A stretch of DNA of 64,000 nt from Tubiluchus corallicola (GCA_030141605.1 JAQGDQ010000017.1:314001-378000); one strand, 5' to 3'; shown: positions 12,479 through 45,386, counted from the first letter of the stretch. The notes: generated from the sequence alone by a model not told the origin. A program made the numbers and translations.

Positions 12479-15271
12479 TGTGCTTTCAATTAATAAATAT
12501 TATAACCGCAGACGATTGAAAAACAGGTATGTAAACAAAATCATTTCATTACCACTGACTACGACAGCCATGATGCCGATAATAAACACTTCCGCCACGT
12601 GTTATATGCGACAAATTCGCCCTATTGTGCTGCCACCTGGCTCATTGACGAAATTCGGGATGATTTGGTTAACAAATGTTCACAGTAATTAAACACAAAG
12701 TTTAAAGCGTAAAAATCCGCAAAAAACAACTTAAAAGAACTGAATGTAAAATCACAGCATTGACGTCTAAGTATTCTGTGATTAAGACCACCATATTTCG
12801 CAAACAATTATTTGATGTGACTTCAAATACATGTTTAATAATTAGTTATGCACATCAAATTAAAGAAACAGACAAAGTGGCAAAATAAAACAATGAGAGA
12901 AGAGTATTTTTATACAATTTATTACATCAGGCAAATGCCAGTAGAGGTCATAATTTACAATGCGCATCTGATTTTGCTTCAGTTCACCTTCAGTTTATTG
13001 TCACAAAAACACAATCACAGTTTAACAAAATTAATACTGAGCATCTATAGAAAGCAATGAATAATTAACACTTTAGCACTAACCAAAATGCTGAAATGTA
13101 ACAGCCTAGACTCAGCCAGGTAACAATACCACTACCAAACCAATAAAATACAGAATTATGTAACAATAGTGTACTCAGTGAAAGCAGAAAAAAACAGAAT
13201 TAAAGAAACTGAAAATTTAATGATGGTCAGTACAGTGCAACACCGATTTGTTCAAAAAACAGTGCAATTATCCCCACCTACATAAGATATACACAAGGTG
13301 CTAGAGTTAATTTCAATGTTACATGATGTGACATTACACCAAGTTTTCTTAAATATTCCATATTATTATACAGTAATGCATATTAATTATAAATAATATC
13401 AATACGTGAGTAAAAGAGGGGAAAAAAATCTATTATGAGCATAAAGAATTCTTTGAGAAATGAATTTAAACTATACAGCATGCAAAGTATTATCCCCAAA
13501 TGCTATTAAAATTTGCAATGATGATCACAAAGAACACATAAGGTTTACAGGTGGAAGAAATAAAGGTTGTCATGCTTTATGAAATATGTGCAAACCACAC
13601 CTCTGGTCTTATATTGGTTTTTTTAGCAAGTTTTTGTGGCATGTTAGTTCTATTGATAAATTAATTTCCTTTGTCAAAGCCACAAATCATTATAGAGAAA
13701 GTATAGGCCAATATCAATCTGTATTCTCTCTGTCAAAATGAGTGCAAACACTAAAAAGCGATTTTCAAAATACACTCGTATGTCGGTCTAGTACAGGTCG
13801 CTCCTGACATACAAGCTACACACGTGTTGTTACACGCTGTTTGGTTACACTGATGTAATGATGTAAACAAAGTGACAGCCCACCAACTAGCGGTCGACTC
13901 ACGAAACAACTGTGTCCGTAGAATGCGGGACTTGTAACGGTCCAGATTTTGTCCGATTTTTCCAATTTCCATAAAAGCGAGATCCGGGAAACCAAGATAA
14001 AAGTTCACTATTACAGAGTCACTATTATGAAAAAAGCCTCAGTACATCCCAAGGATACTAATTGCTTTCTGAAATCACTAGACATACACACCATTAAGCA
14101 ATGGAATTAAATATTACGACTACAGTACATGTTTACAATAAAGCTAGTAAGTGACATTCTTAATATCACAGCTAGTGCTTGCCTATGCAATCTTATCAAA
14201 AGGTCCACTGTTCCCTGGCCACAGGAGTCTGGCATACTTTGCATCATTTCATTCACCAGACGTGCGTTTCTCTAATTTCACTAATTATCTGCGATGCTCG
14301 TTGGAGTGCCTGTGGAATAAAGCACTGTTAGTGTAAATTATAAATAAGATGTGAACATCTCATACTCATATATCATTTTATAAATATCAAAACTTTTTCT
14401 ATACAGTTGCACATTACAATGCAGAATCCAGCACTCACTGATTACCTACTTAATGTTGATGGTTGTGGCAGGACTGCTACATAGCTCATTAGCAAAAATA
14501 TCCCTTAAAAATGAGACAGTGAGGCGACACATTCAAATTGTTGAGATGAGAAACATCCAAAGGTAATACACAGTAAAATCGCAGCGATGCAGTTTCTCCT
14601 AGTAGTCACGCATCCATTTACTAACCAATTCGAAAGCTGCTTAGTTGTGATAGCCAAGCAGCTGACATTACTGCTTGGCAACTCTCTTTGCCCAAAAGAA
14701 AAATGTATAGTAAAGCGCAAAAACTTTTTAGCTTTGCTACTGAGTAAAAATTGTTTACTTAAGTCCGTGTTAACACACAGCAGGATCCTAGCTTTGGTAT
14801 TTTGATAGAGTTCAGCTAAAGGAAAGAACAAGTCACTTAGTATGTTGGGTTCATTTTACTGTTATCACTTAAACTTAGAAGAATATAACAAAGAACCTTC
14901 TATGAAGCATAAATCTAAAATATACTACATCTGAATAGAAATTTTCAGGCGTAGTGGTTGCTTATGACGTAATTGGGGTACTTTGTAACTTTTCGTAAGC
15001 ACATTGTTGCCTTTCCGTGAATGCCCGCTGCTCAAACTAATTCAAACTTCTGCAGCTTACATATTCGTGCAAAAATGTTACAAAGTGAGCGATCTATTTT
15101 TTTGCAAAAACTTACTATACTTTTGATGGAAGATTGACAGTGCGCTAATTTTTTTAAGACGAATAATGTCATTAAAAGAAAAATGGGCACTGAAAATGGA
15201 GGCGCTCCCAAGCATAAAGTGATCACAACTTTAAAGTGATTTAACTAATTACACGAGGCACTTATTGCAGC
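12479..15271. other. Interval between PPM1H start and DNM1L end, no gene seen
   Basis: AT-rich DNA containing the PPM1H 5' region. I looked on the minus strand for a separate vertebrate-like DNM1L terminal exon (ETHLW-type end) and did not find one. Frames of up to about 108 codons have no recognisable motif. Confidence 0.6.
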
Positions 15272-15277
15272 TTTATT
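15272..15277 (-). terminator. Candidate DNM1L polyadenylation signal
   Basis: AATAAA on the minus strand about 150 nt after the DNM1L stop codon at 15424. It is the closest canonical hexamer I noticed; use is inferred. Confidence 0.4.
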
Positions 15278-15423
15278 ACTAAATCATTCTAAGATTTTTT
15301 GTGAACATAGAAATAAGACTAACTTTCCAGAAGACTTGGTCTTTTCCTTTAAGCCTTATATGACGTGAACTACAACAGCTCTTAAGCAGTAAGTCCGATA
15401 GCCTTCAGGACGTAAGCTAATAA

Positions 15424-34730
<19,307 letters not shown>

Positions 34731-34753
34731 CAGTTAAGTACGTACAGCAGCAC

Positions 34754-35181
34754 TAAAATAAGAAATAACTAGGTATAACTTAATTTAATTTTATTAAAAA
34801 CCATGACACAAATATTTTGTTCCACCGGTTTTGACATTGACTGATAATAATCAAACAGTGCATGCGCGGTAAATGTAATAGTGCATTCGTCATACCGGAA
34901 ATTTTTATTATTCGAGAAAACTAAATACACAAAAACAAAAAGAGACACAACCTAATAGCAACAATGCGATTACAAATAGTTACAGTTTTTATATTCATTT
35001 TCATTCAAAAAGTTGTTTTGCTGTTTTAGAAATCAAAAGTTATTACAGTGCGTAAACGTATGTTGCAGAATATTCTGCAAGGAAAAAAGATTTCTCTTCT
35101 TTGTTCAGGCGTTACCTTGTAAAGCTTGTGTGTATTTGTCGATTAAAGTCTTGGAATTTAATGAACAAGCTTTGTTGATGT
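34754..35181. promoter_or_regulatory. Divergent promoter region between DNM1L and ETAA1
   Basis: The start codons of DNM1L (34730, minus) and ETAA1 (35182, plus) are about 450 bp apart. Acceptor-like AGs lie on each side (34753 on minus; 35030 and about 35108 on plus), so the core shared sequence is only about 280 bp. Seen inside it: TGCATGCGC at 34859-34867, resembling an NRF-1 site, and ACCGGAAAT at 34894-34902, an ETS core. Both motifs are common in bidirectional housekeeping promoters. No clear TATA box was noticed. The promoter role is inferred from position. Confidence 0.55.
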
Positions 35182-38100
35182 ATGTTGATTATGGACGACA
35201 CACCAATTTCCCGATCCTTGGGTATTAATGAACTTGACCTGTCCTTGTCGCAGCATGACGTAGAGATTCTTTGGAATAACGATTCGCCTTCACCAACAGT
35301 GCGCCAAGCAAAAAGGCTGAAAGCTAATCTCAAACGCGAACAGGTATTGAAAATGATGTACACAGTAATTAGCTAATAAAGTTAATTAAAAACGTTGAAT
35401 TAAAAGAGATAAAAAGTCTGCATGAAAATATAACTAAAATGTTTACATCAAAAGTAATTATAAATTACCGTAGATCGACAGGGCGAAACCTATAAGTAGG
35501 TTTTTTGCCCATAGTTGTCTCTCTTGCTAAAAATCTGTTAATTATTTTGTCACAAGTTTTCTTTCTCGCGTTTTATATTTATGTTGTCTCTCAAGTGGAA
35601 GTGCTGCAAAGTTTTATGTTCTGTTAAAATTGGACAGAGCTATGCAATGTTTTTGAATGCTTGTAGTATTTAAACAGAGTGAGGACTCAAGATATAGATC
35701 CTTATAAAGTATTTAAATTAACTTTGTTTTATTTACAGTGATTAATATTTTTCAGCCTGTTTACGGTCTTAGTTAAATCTCTGACATGTTGCAGCAATTA
35801 TGTATGGTTGCCTTGACACTACAGCAGTAATATTACATAATGTTACATTATTTTGGCTAATTATATTTCTTTTCCAGTATCGCAAAATGTATAAAACATT
35901 CGTAGGTTATATGTAATTAAGATTAATACAAGTACTAGTGACTTTCTAAGTTTCAGTTTGCCTAACTCTACTAAATTACAAATTCGATGGGCAGTACAGG
36001 AATAGATGATCGCTGACATGATTTTCGAGTCTGCTTTTGAAAGTATTCACAGCTTCTTACATGGCTTTTTAAAGAGCTCCTTGTATCCACAACTCTCTGA
36101 ATTCTGTTAGAAAAGTATTTTTCACAACTGAACGAGCTTACTGCATATAAATTTTAAGAGAATGTATTCTTGTCATGGATGGCTTCCTCTCATAAAGTAA
36201 ACTTGCCAACTTTATAAAAGTCATGAATAGGAAGCAGCAAAGTTCTAATGATGGCAGAAAAAGCTGTTGTGGGCATTCAGGGTAAGAAAGATCCTTAAAA
36301 CCTGGTATCAATTATGCTAATGTTTGATGTTTGCTCTGCATTGCACAGCTTCAGTTTGCTTTTTCAAGCCTATATGGTGCAGGGATCAGCTGCTGTGGCC
36401 ATACTCTGCCATAGGGAGATTGAGTCCAAAGAACAATTTAAGCATGATGTCTTTGTCAAGGTAAACATAACAGTGACACACAACTGTCAATACCCCATTA
36501 GTTTGACCTGTACGTTGTTTAAAAGGAAGGTTGTTATCAATTAATAATCCAAATTCATTTGCAGAATGAACTTTGTGCATGCCACGGTCCTCTATGTTAG
36601 GATTTTTACTAATCATATTCGTGATAAGTTCCATCTGATTTATTCTGCTGCAGCTGTAATACTGAACATTTAGCAGAATGAAATTCAATATGCAAATCAT
36701 TGGCCCGATGGGGAACACTATCTAAATCATTTTGTAAGCTGGCTGTTGCTCTGGAATGTCGCTTGTGAAATAAGTTTTAATATTATCAGCAAACAGTGTT
36801 GTAAGACAAGACACACAACACGCGATAGAGTATTTATGAAAATTAAGAACAATACTGGGCCAACAACACAGCCTTGTGGGATACTGGACAATACACTAGC
36901 CCCTTTGATTTTACACCATTGACTACAATCGATTGCCTGTGTCCTGATGGCTGCTCTGATCCAAAAAAAGAAGTGATTCATCCATGAATACATCCACTTA
37001 TTCTTACTGCATTAAGTCTTTGGAAGAGTCGCTGATATTGCACTTTGTCGAATCCCTTAATGAAGTCTGTGTAAATTGCGACTGCTGAGCCACCATCATT
37101 GAGTACAGATGTACTCATCTCTAGAACCTTCAAAAGGTGTGTTGCATAAGAATGACCTGTAAGAAAGCCATGCTGATCATGAGATATTAAGTTGTGTTCA
37201 TTTAGATGTACGGATACTAGTCTGGTTCAACGTAAAATGCATAAAATACCCCTTTCATAAGAGTGCACATGCTGAAACAACAAATATACATCAATATTTA
37301 TTTCTGATTTCTGCATCTATAACATATTTACGGTCTTTTAGTTTCACTCACAAACGAACTAATTGAAATTTATTATTTTTCTGGTTTCTCAGTAAGTATC
37401 CATAAACTGGTGTTTCCGTAATGAATTACATATGTTATTTTTGTTTATTTTTTAGCCGAGTTTATCACAAATAGCACGAAAATTTGATGCTGTGGAAGGA
37501 AAATCGTGTGTTCCACCGTTACTGGCAGCATGGTTGGAGTCTGAGCCATCAGTTGCTGTATCTGCAAAGACCTTCGAACAGGTTAGTAAAGCAGTCATGG
37601 CATAACCTAGAACTATTTTCCGTTTAAATAGCAATATTTTCTCTCTAACTGCAAAAAAAATCACAAAGACGTATTGACATATATGTTCATTGCGTCTTCT
37701 ATTCATTACCTATAATTCCAGCTGTTTATTTTATTGTTAAATGAAACTGAAGGAAAGAAATGCTAGACATGACCATTGTAAGGTGTAACAGACTGTGCAC
37801 ACACTCACAAGCACTTATGCCATTTAAAAGTGTAGCACATGAAATTTATGCAAATGGTAAGACATAAGAGTATGCAGAATTATAATATCCATAATTGTGG
37901 AAATTTTGAAGGTTTTCTTTCATCAGTTATAGTTAGATGTTTGAAGTAAACAAATGATTATGCCAAATAACAAGAGTGTTGCTCTAGGTAGGTTGCTGTA
38001 ATTACAATTTGCAAAGAAATGACGGTACTTCTCTGATCAGAAGTGTTATTAATTTCATGTTTTCCTACATATATGTTTTTACTTATGTAACTTCTCAATT

Positions 38101-41100
38101 TGCTTTAGAAAATTAGAAATATGGGCCTTATATAAAATCTCTTTCTTTATGTATATGAATATAAATTTATACATGCCTAACGCGCAGACCAATATATTAT
38201 ATAAAGGTAGAGAGATATAAAGCATGAGTTAAAAACATTAAGCAAGAATTTTAATGTATTGTGAAGAAAACAAACGTAAAGTCATTTGGAAATTATTTAA
38301 TGGAAGCTCAAAAAAAGTTATGTAAAAGTGAAGCCATTTGAATATATTTATTTAATACAGACAACAGAGATATATTATTATTATTATTATTTAATCATTA
38401 CATTTGGGGTATTTTCATCAAGAGAATCTGAGAAAAGAAAGTACAATTACTTGTAAAATTACAACTACAATTACAAAGTAAAATTACTTGTAGTAACCAT
38501 AAAAAGGTAGTAAAAATATATTTTTATTATGAAATTTGAAAATGAACTAAATACGGGACATTTTGTTGTCCGTGAAAGGCCAGTACAGGTCAGGAACCAA
38601 AATTATCAAATATGAAACGTGTCCTGCATATAAGGGACGTCTGGCAACCCTAGTGTTGAGTAACTTGAGTAATGATCATTAATGATTACCATAGGCATTC
38701 CATGTGGTTAAACTTGGAGCTTTGCTTTAATCTATAAAAGCTTTTCAGGAGGCTCATTCAATTCTCTTTCTTTAGCAACATTACCTAATATCTGCTTCAT
38801 CTGTTACTAAATAGACTTTATTGGTCTTTATAGGAAAGAAAAGGTTGTAACAGAAAGAAAAGAAATACTCGCCATGTAGCTAAGGACTCCCGCTCACTCA
38901 TAGCTGAACTGCAGAACATAGTACACACCCTACAGCAACCCACAAGATATGCTTCTAGTATCACAGGGAAAAATGGTAGCTATGATTGTTTGTTTTCTCT
39001 TGCTAACAATTCTGGTATGATATCACTGATAGGCTAGCTCTGAGTCATACTTGGTATGAAAGCTATATGTATCGCAAGTATGCAGGCAGCCTGTGAGAGT
39101 TTTTGTCCAATATTAGACTTATTGACACTGTTTTCTAAATAACATTTTTATTTGCATTTCAATTAAAACAACTTGCTACAGTACAGTACAATACAACACC
39201 ACACCTTTTCTAAGCTACATTAGTCAATATTTCGACCAATAATGCTCCTAGATTACAGTTCTACCCTGTCAGCTACACCAAGTATACGTAACCAAGTTAG
39301 AACTGTGCATGTTAGCCAGTCAGATGCATAGAATTGAATTTTGGATACTTCCTAATAGTGGACAATATATTGACCACTCATTATTTGTTGTAATTTATAC
39401 CAAAAACTTCGTTTCGATGTTCTAAAACTTCATCCCAAGTTGTTCTATTGTTTTGTGAGACAGTACTAATTTTTTTGTTTGCTATAGTCTCTATGGAAAC
39501 TTTATTAAATCAAGGATGTACTTTGCAGATGCTGTTTCAAATGCCCAGCAACCTGATATGTCGGGATCTGATGGAATTTTCTCGTCGGATGAGGATATCA
39601 AGCAAATAGATAAAAACCAGGTAATTGGGAGTGTTATGAATTTTATGATGTATCTGTGTTTTATGAGAGTAACCTGAGTTTCGTTATATACAAGCACATT
39701 AGCACAGGTCTGATAAATGTTGCAGTAAAGTGAAATACTGTATCTAAAGCTGCTAAGTTGAGTTTGTTTAAAACATTATAGTGCTTCAACTTGGTTCACA
39801 CACCTTATGTGATGTAATTTAGTAATAATAAAAAACCTTTTTATTATTCTATTATAAAAATGGCATATTTGACAGAGAACTCTGTTTGATAATGTTTCAT
39901 GAACACCGTTGAATGCCACCAAATAAAATTATTTATTTGTATTTAGTACAAGAGTATGCTTTTGTTCAATGATTACTTTATAGAATATTTTAAATATACT
40001 TTGTTGTTCTGTTACTGCATTTGTTTAATGCATTTAACTTTGCATTATTGAAAATCTTTTCTTCGGGTTTCAGTGTTAGATACTATGGAATCAGCCTGTA
40101 GTATGTTAAAACGAGACGTCTTTGTGCTTAAAACGAAACATTTAATAAAACCTGAGGCGCAACTACATGCATGTATATTAGAATGGTAAAAATGGACTTT
40201 TAAAAGTTTGGAACTGACCTGGCACCTGACTCTTGCGCTGACAAAGAGAGAATATAGGAAACAGCAAAAATTTAAATCAAGTCAGTCTTTTATTAAATAT
40301 TTGTCATCACTAAAAACTAATATTGAATTAACAGGTGAATGTTGAGAGGAAAGATGATATGGCGGACAATAGTGCTTGGGGTACCGACGATCCATTTGAC
40401 GATGACTCGTTTGTACGGGAGACGATCGCCTTAACGCAGAGAGTTGAACAAGATACTCAGGTTTTTTCTCCACCAGCTCTTCCTCGTATTCACGAAATTT
40501 GCAATACTAGCACACCGGTTAGTTCCCGGATTCATGGTGGGAAGTGGTTGCTTTCAAGAAAACGGGACAAGGAGTTAATGGCATCTCCAGTGTTGTGTAA
40601 ACAGATAAATTCTGGAACAGCAAAAATTGTTAAGAAATCTGGTGGTAGCAGCCTCAATGGCATTTCAGAACCGACTTCATTAGGGTTGTCCAATGCCAAC
40701 GATTTGGCAGTGCCAAAAACCTTTGCACCACAATGTGCCAGAAGCACATCTACATCTCAAGCATTTGCCAAACCACAAAGATGCACTAAACCTGAATGTG
40801 AGAATAGCAATGCAAGAGCACTAGTTGACATTTTAATAGCTCCCCCAGACATAACAACACATGATACGTCAACTGATGCTTGTGATGACAATAACAGCAT
40901 TACCGATGATCTCCTTCTGGCTCTAGCTGAACCTGATAACAGTCTGGATAATTTGGTGCCTTGCCAACCTCCTAGTGGTATACCCCACAAAGAGTCTTCC
41001 ACTAAATTGACCAAATGTGGCAGTAACAGTAGTATAACAACCAATATTATTAAACCAGAAAACAAGGGCATCAGCTCTGCAATCAATAATCGAAATCGTC

Positions 41101-42149
41101 CATTTTCTCACTCAACTGCTGCTTCAGTATCTAGCGCCTCTAGCAACACTGTAGCAGTGAGTAAATATGCAAGGTCAAACCCGCCGTATTCCACAAGCTC
41201 CGCCTCCAGCAATATTTCTCCAGCAGATTCTAAACTGGCATGTGGCAACACTGGGGTTACACAGCATGGTCCCCTCTTACGGTGTCAACGTAAAAGCGGA
41301 TTCACTGACTTAGTAACCAAGAGTAGCAGCATTGATGACGAGACAACAAAGAGGAATGGTTCACAGTCTATAAACCACGACCCTACAACTTCCCAAGATC
41401 AGCCACTACATAGGGCAGTGAACAGCAGTAGTGTAACAACCAGAAACAATGTTGCAGATTGTGTGACAAACAAAAATAAAGTGGATGTGTTGAAGCCAAC
41501 CAAAAATAGTTTCCAAAATTGCTCTACTGTTCATGCGTCGGGATTGGCACAAAGTGCATTTCCTTCCTCGGAGAGTTTTTATTCTATCGCTAGTGGCAGT
41601 TTGACAAGCTCACGATCACGACTTTCTAACAACACCTCAGCGAATCCAACAAAAAGACTGTCAGTGAAGAAGAGTAGCAAAAATAATAATCCTGTAGCAT
41701 TATCGAAGTTGTCTGCTTCTTCTGCTCGAACAGCCATTTTAAATAATGTGAGTAAAAGTGCAAGTGTTCCTATGAGGACAGACTTTTCAAAGAAAAAAGA
41801 ACTTTCTTTACCAGAGACAACAGTTTCTAGTATGCCAAATATAAAAGCACATTCTAGCGCAGAACAACCGTCTGACATAAACGGACAGCATGTGAAAGGT
41901 GAAGGCACGTTTGGTGATGATAAAGATGATAGCTTATTGCAGTCGGAGGAATTTCTGACCATGCTAAATTTTGTGGAAACGACCGCTAGTCAGAAGTCCA
42001 AGTATACAGCCAAAGAGATCGAAGAAAAACGGCAGCAAGCAATCGCACGGCGCTCTCAACGGGTTGGTCATTCTTTGTCACAAGAGGCTACTCCATCTTG
42101 CAAGACTAGGCAGTTACTGTCAAAAGCATTGTCTTCATCCAATCTGTAG
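35182..42149 (+). CDS. ETAA1: ETAA1-like ATR activator, 5 coding exons
   Basis: Exons 35182-35343, 37456-37581, 38834-38975, 39529-39620 and 40335-42149; GT-AG junctions, in frame, 778 residues (human about 926). ATG 35191 is an alternative start. ETAA1 is recruited by RPA to single-stranded DNA at stressed forks and activates ATR-ATRIP (family knowledge). Seen: DVEILWNNDSP in exon 1, matching the vertebrate N-terminal NDIFWD..SP block. Exon 2 carries a segment ending LLAAWLESE that corresponds to the ATR-activating region with its conserved Trp. WGTDDPFDDDSF near residue 189 is an acidic motif of the RPA70-binding kind. The C-terminal KYTAKEIEEKRQQAIARR near residue 730 is a clear RPA32-binding helix, as in SMARCAL1 and TIPIN. 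The large last exon is Ser/Asn-rich and probably disordered, as in the family. Overall identity is low, but motif order and exon layout fit. Confidence 0.85.
36040..37245 (-). pseudogene. Broken non-LTR retrotransposon reverse transcriptase (CR1/Jockey-like) in ETAA1 intron 1
   Basis: Reading the minus strand from about 37200 gives HNLISHDQHGFLTGHSYATH, then VAIYTDFIKGFDKVQYQRLF, the RT fingers/palm block. After a stop and frameshift near 36990 come SIPQGCVVGPVLFLIFINTL and, in another frame, TLFADNIKTYF. This is the FADD catalytic motif with the second Asp changed to Asn. A later part (NEFGLLIDNNLPF, YLDKDIMLKLF) matches the usual downstream region. Several frameshifts and stops show it is dead. 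It runs opposite to ETAA1 and is removed by splicing. Both ends are approximate. Confidence 0.85.
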
Positions 42150-43755
42150 ACACTTTTCTGAGCTCTAAAACACTGAGTGTAACTATGTATTCTGAACTGG
42201 ATTGCTAGATGCTAAATAAGCTATAGATTTTCTTATATACTAGCTTGCCTGTCATATACTCGTACCCTAAAACTTCAACTATTTACAGTGTTCTAGAAGA
42301 AACTACAATATAGATGTTTTGATTCAACTATTTACAGTGTTCTAGAAGAAACTACAATATAGATGTTTTGACTTGCTAAAATATGCTGAGCTAACTACAA
42401 GAAAATGTTACCTTAGAATATGGACCCCTATGACATAATAAGGATGTTAGCTATTTTTATATTTGCATATTTCTATTTTCTTACCAATAACTTGGTTTTT
42501 GTGTGCTTCTTTATAAACATATCAGCAAATTTCTGTTGCATTTTTTTTCTGAAGCACTCAGATAGTGTAACTTAGATAATATGAAAAGTAGGAATTGCAT
42601 TTTTGTTTTAAATTGCAAACTGGTTTGTCTGCGTAATTTGCAGGAAAATTCTTTTTGGGCATTTTTGTCTTCCTTTACAGTATCACGGCATATAATTATT
42701 GTTAGTTAATTGTCTACATCTTCTTTGAGTGAGAAGCCAACAATTTAACAACTACAATAACAAATTTTTGTACTAATGTAAATAATTATGTAGCAATTAA
42801 ACTTTGTTCAAAAATTTTCAAGTCTTGGTTGGCATTATTACAAATCAGTTGCACATGTTTTGTTAAATCATTGTACAGGCATTCATCGGCACACAGCATA
42901 TAAGGTTGAAGCTGGTTTCGTGATGTTTAGGATCGCCAACTCTGGTTAGTATCTGGATTGTGTATACCCAGTCAGTTACGTAATATTGTCCAAATTACTC
43001 TAGAGTCACATGTAATAATAAAGCGAGAGTAATCATGGACCATTAAGCACAGGTTTTCTTTTCATAATATCATCTGTCTGGAAAAGTAAAACAAGAAAAA
43101 TAAATTTTGTTGTTCGTTAGGCTTCCCCCTACAATGCAGTAAAAATATCTTTTGCTCTTAATCATTGTGAAAGTTCAATGAGTGCACGTGTTTTGTTGAA
43201 GATTATCAGTTATTGAAAATAAAATCTTTAGAAATTTGTTGAGGAACATGTTTGGAAGATTGAATTTTTTCTTCATATTTAACTCGGAAAAAGTGTTTAA
43301 ACTTAGCAAAGAAAGAACATAAAAACATCAATCAATGTTAAATCATGAAGGTCAGTTTTTTCACACAAATTATACCAGAAATGAACCAAGAGTGCAAAGT
43401 AATTTTATGCAACTATTAAAAAGTAATACAAAAACAGGAATAATAATGCAAATTCAACATTTAAATCATACAAGCAGAGACAAAAACTTCGTAAAAATAA
43501 TAAGCTTGAAGCATCCTCAGAATACATTAAAAACTTTGTACTGATTATTCAATCACTGCAAAACACTTAACACTTTCACTTTAGGAAGTAAAAAAATTTA
43601 AGCTTTTAGAAGTTGGTAGTTTACATTAAAATTACAATTTGGCAAAAATCATTTCAAATGTAAGAAGCAAAATTCTGGAGTCAGAGAATGGTTGTACCAG
43701 ACCATTGTCCTGTCACCTGTTACGAATATCTTAGAATATGTCAAGTGGACAGGCA
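42150..43755. other. ETAA1 3'UTR and downstream DNA
   Basis: After the ETAA1 stop come the 49-bp duplication and AATAAA near 43098 and 43215, candidates for transcript end. No other gene is seen before the hAT element. Confidence 0.55.
42274..42372 (+). repeat. 49-bp tandem duplication in ETAA1 3'UTR
   Basis: TTCAACTATTTACAGTGTTC and the following bases repeat at 42274 and 42323 almost perfectly. It lies about 125 bp after the ETAA1 stop and so is probably transcribed. Confidence 0.9.
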
Positions 43756-43763
43756 GATTACTA

Positions 43764-44334
43764 CAGGGGCAGTTCCAGAGTGGGGGGGCGATTTGGGGGT
43801 TCCACCCTCCTAGTAAAGAAAAACAATAGACTTTTGACAGACATATTCTTATAACAAAAAAGTAGAATGATAGCACAGGTTGATAAAAACATGATTTTAT
43901 TGATATTGACGTTTCTGGTCTGGTTTGGTACAGGTAACGGTTTAGGGTGACCTCACCATCATAGCCCGTGCGTAGACCAAAGTAGGCATTTTCAAGGTAA
44001 CTAAAATGAACATAAAACGAAAAACTAAATCAAGGAATAAAATGACTGATTTTCTCACATAACAATGGATTTTTCGTTTTTTCGTGGCAAATCGAGTAAT
44101 AAAGTCATTGACGTTCAAATGAATGGTTCTGTGAATGTTCTTCAGGGCTGAACCAGTTAATCGCATAGAACTTCTCATCCACGTTTTTAACCGTCGAAGT
44201 TTGGAGACTTCAGTTTGGCTAGCTTTCATCTTTTCCTTCAGTTTTTTCGCTTTCATTTTTTGCAATTTTTTTATTTTTCTTTATAAGTTAGGTTGGGCAA
44301 TCACCCCCAGCACCCCACCTTGAAACCACCCCTG
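43764..44334. mobile_element. hAT-type non-autonomous DNA transposon with 8-bp target duplication
   Basis: 571 bp, flanked on both sides by the perfect direct repeat GATTACTA (43756-43763 and 44335-44342), the 8-bp duplication expected of hAT elements. Ends are inverted: CAGGGGCAGTTCCAGAGTGG on the left and, read in reverse, CAGGGGTGGTTTCAAGGTGG on the right. A 107-codon minus-strand frame inside has no convincing transposase motif. It lies downstream of ETAA1. Confidence 0.88.
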
Positions 44335-44824
44335 GATTACTAAGAGAAAAAAATTTGCACTAAAACAGTAAATGTAGCAGATACTATAATCGAACAAAGA
44401 CCTGCACATTGCAACATAGGCTTTTTTCGATTATCACTTTTATGAACCAATGCAAGTATATCACAAGAAAAAAATGAGATAAAAAGTTTCAGTGAGGCAC
44501 AATAAGTTTTCTCTCATTATTACACTAAAATGAACACAGATGGCACCACACTGTGCACTGTTTGCCGGTCAAAATTTTCCACTAACACAATCAAAATGCA
44601 AATGCTTAGAAGTAAATACGGAAATGAACAGTAATGAAATTGTCACAAAAAACAGGAAATACATAACCTTTGCATGCATTTCTGTATACATGCTTGATAA
44701 CAGCTACAAAAAGGTGCGTGATGTATAATGTCTAGTTTCCTACATTCGCGATACTGATCGCATAAGTACATCATATTAAATACGTATACAGTGCACACGT
44801 TCACAAAAAACTAGGTGTCAGTTA

Positions 44825-45372
44825 TTAAAGGAAAACCAGATGATTGATTAGACTTAATCTGATTTTAATTTACTATTCAAAATATATATTTTCTTCCTAT
44901 AAAAATTAGCAATTGTTACTAATTCTTGAATAATTACCTTGGAAAGTTAATTAACAGCAACAGAACAGAGCTATTGCTTGCATCATAAACTAACCACAGT
45001 ATGTGCAATGGTTGGCATCTTCCTTTCGCATCAAGCACTTTTGAGTCAGAGGAGATTGCTAAAAGATGCTCACTTGATGTCACAAAAATGAGTTCTACGT
45101 CACACTGGCGTCGCAGACAAACACTGCAGTTCATGATCGTGCCTATCACGGTATCACCGACTGCACCATGCATGACAAAAAATGCCTTTGCTAATCTTAG
45201 TGGATGTGCTAAACCGCACGTAGCTTTGAATATTTGACAAAACTTAACTAGCCGAGGTAATTATTATTTAATCTAAGCTTTGATTTAAAAAAAAAGCTGT
45301 TATAGTTTTCAATATTTTAGAGCATACTTTATTTTGAACTAATGTCTACACGACGGTCCAGTTTTCCTTTAA
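44825..45372 (+). mobile_element. TTAA-flanked MITE, copy A, in the zinc-finger gene 3' flank
   Basis: 548 bp including TTAA at both ends. Terminal inverted repeats start TTAAAGGAAAACCAG (left) and TTAAAGGAAAACTGG (right, reversed). Its reverse complement matches copy B (47786-48325) along most of its length, including an internal block around GTGCAATGG. The TTAA target suggests a piggyBac-like mobiliser, but the ends are not the classical CCC type, so this is tentative. The AATAAA used on the minus strand at 45328-45333 lies inside it. Confidence 0.85.
45328..45333 (-). terminator. Candidate polyadenylation signal of the zinc-finger gene, inside a MITE
   Basis: AATAAA on the minus strand about 54 nt after the stop codon at 45387, within TTAA-flanked copy A. 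The same hexamer is conserved in copy B (about 47830). Confidence 0.5.
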
Positions 45373-45386
45373 GCATCTTTCAATAA

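Noticed and set aside
38540-38650. Possible hAT end (GGCAACCCTAG)
   Set aside because: Only one end-like sequence was seen, with no mirrored partner or target duplication.
43942-44265. 107-codon minus-strand ORF as a transposase fragment
   Set aside because: It lies inside the hAT element but shows no recognisable transposase or zinc-finger motif.
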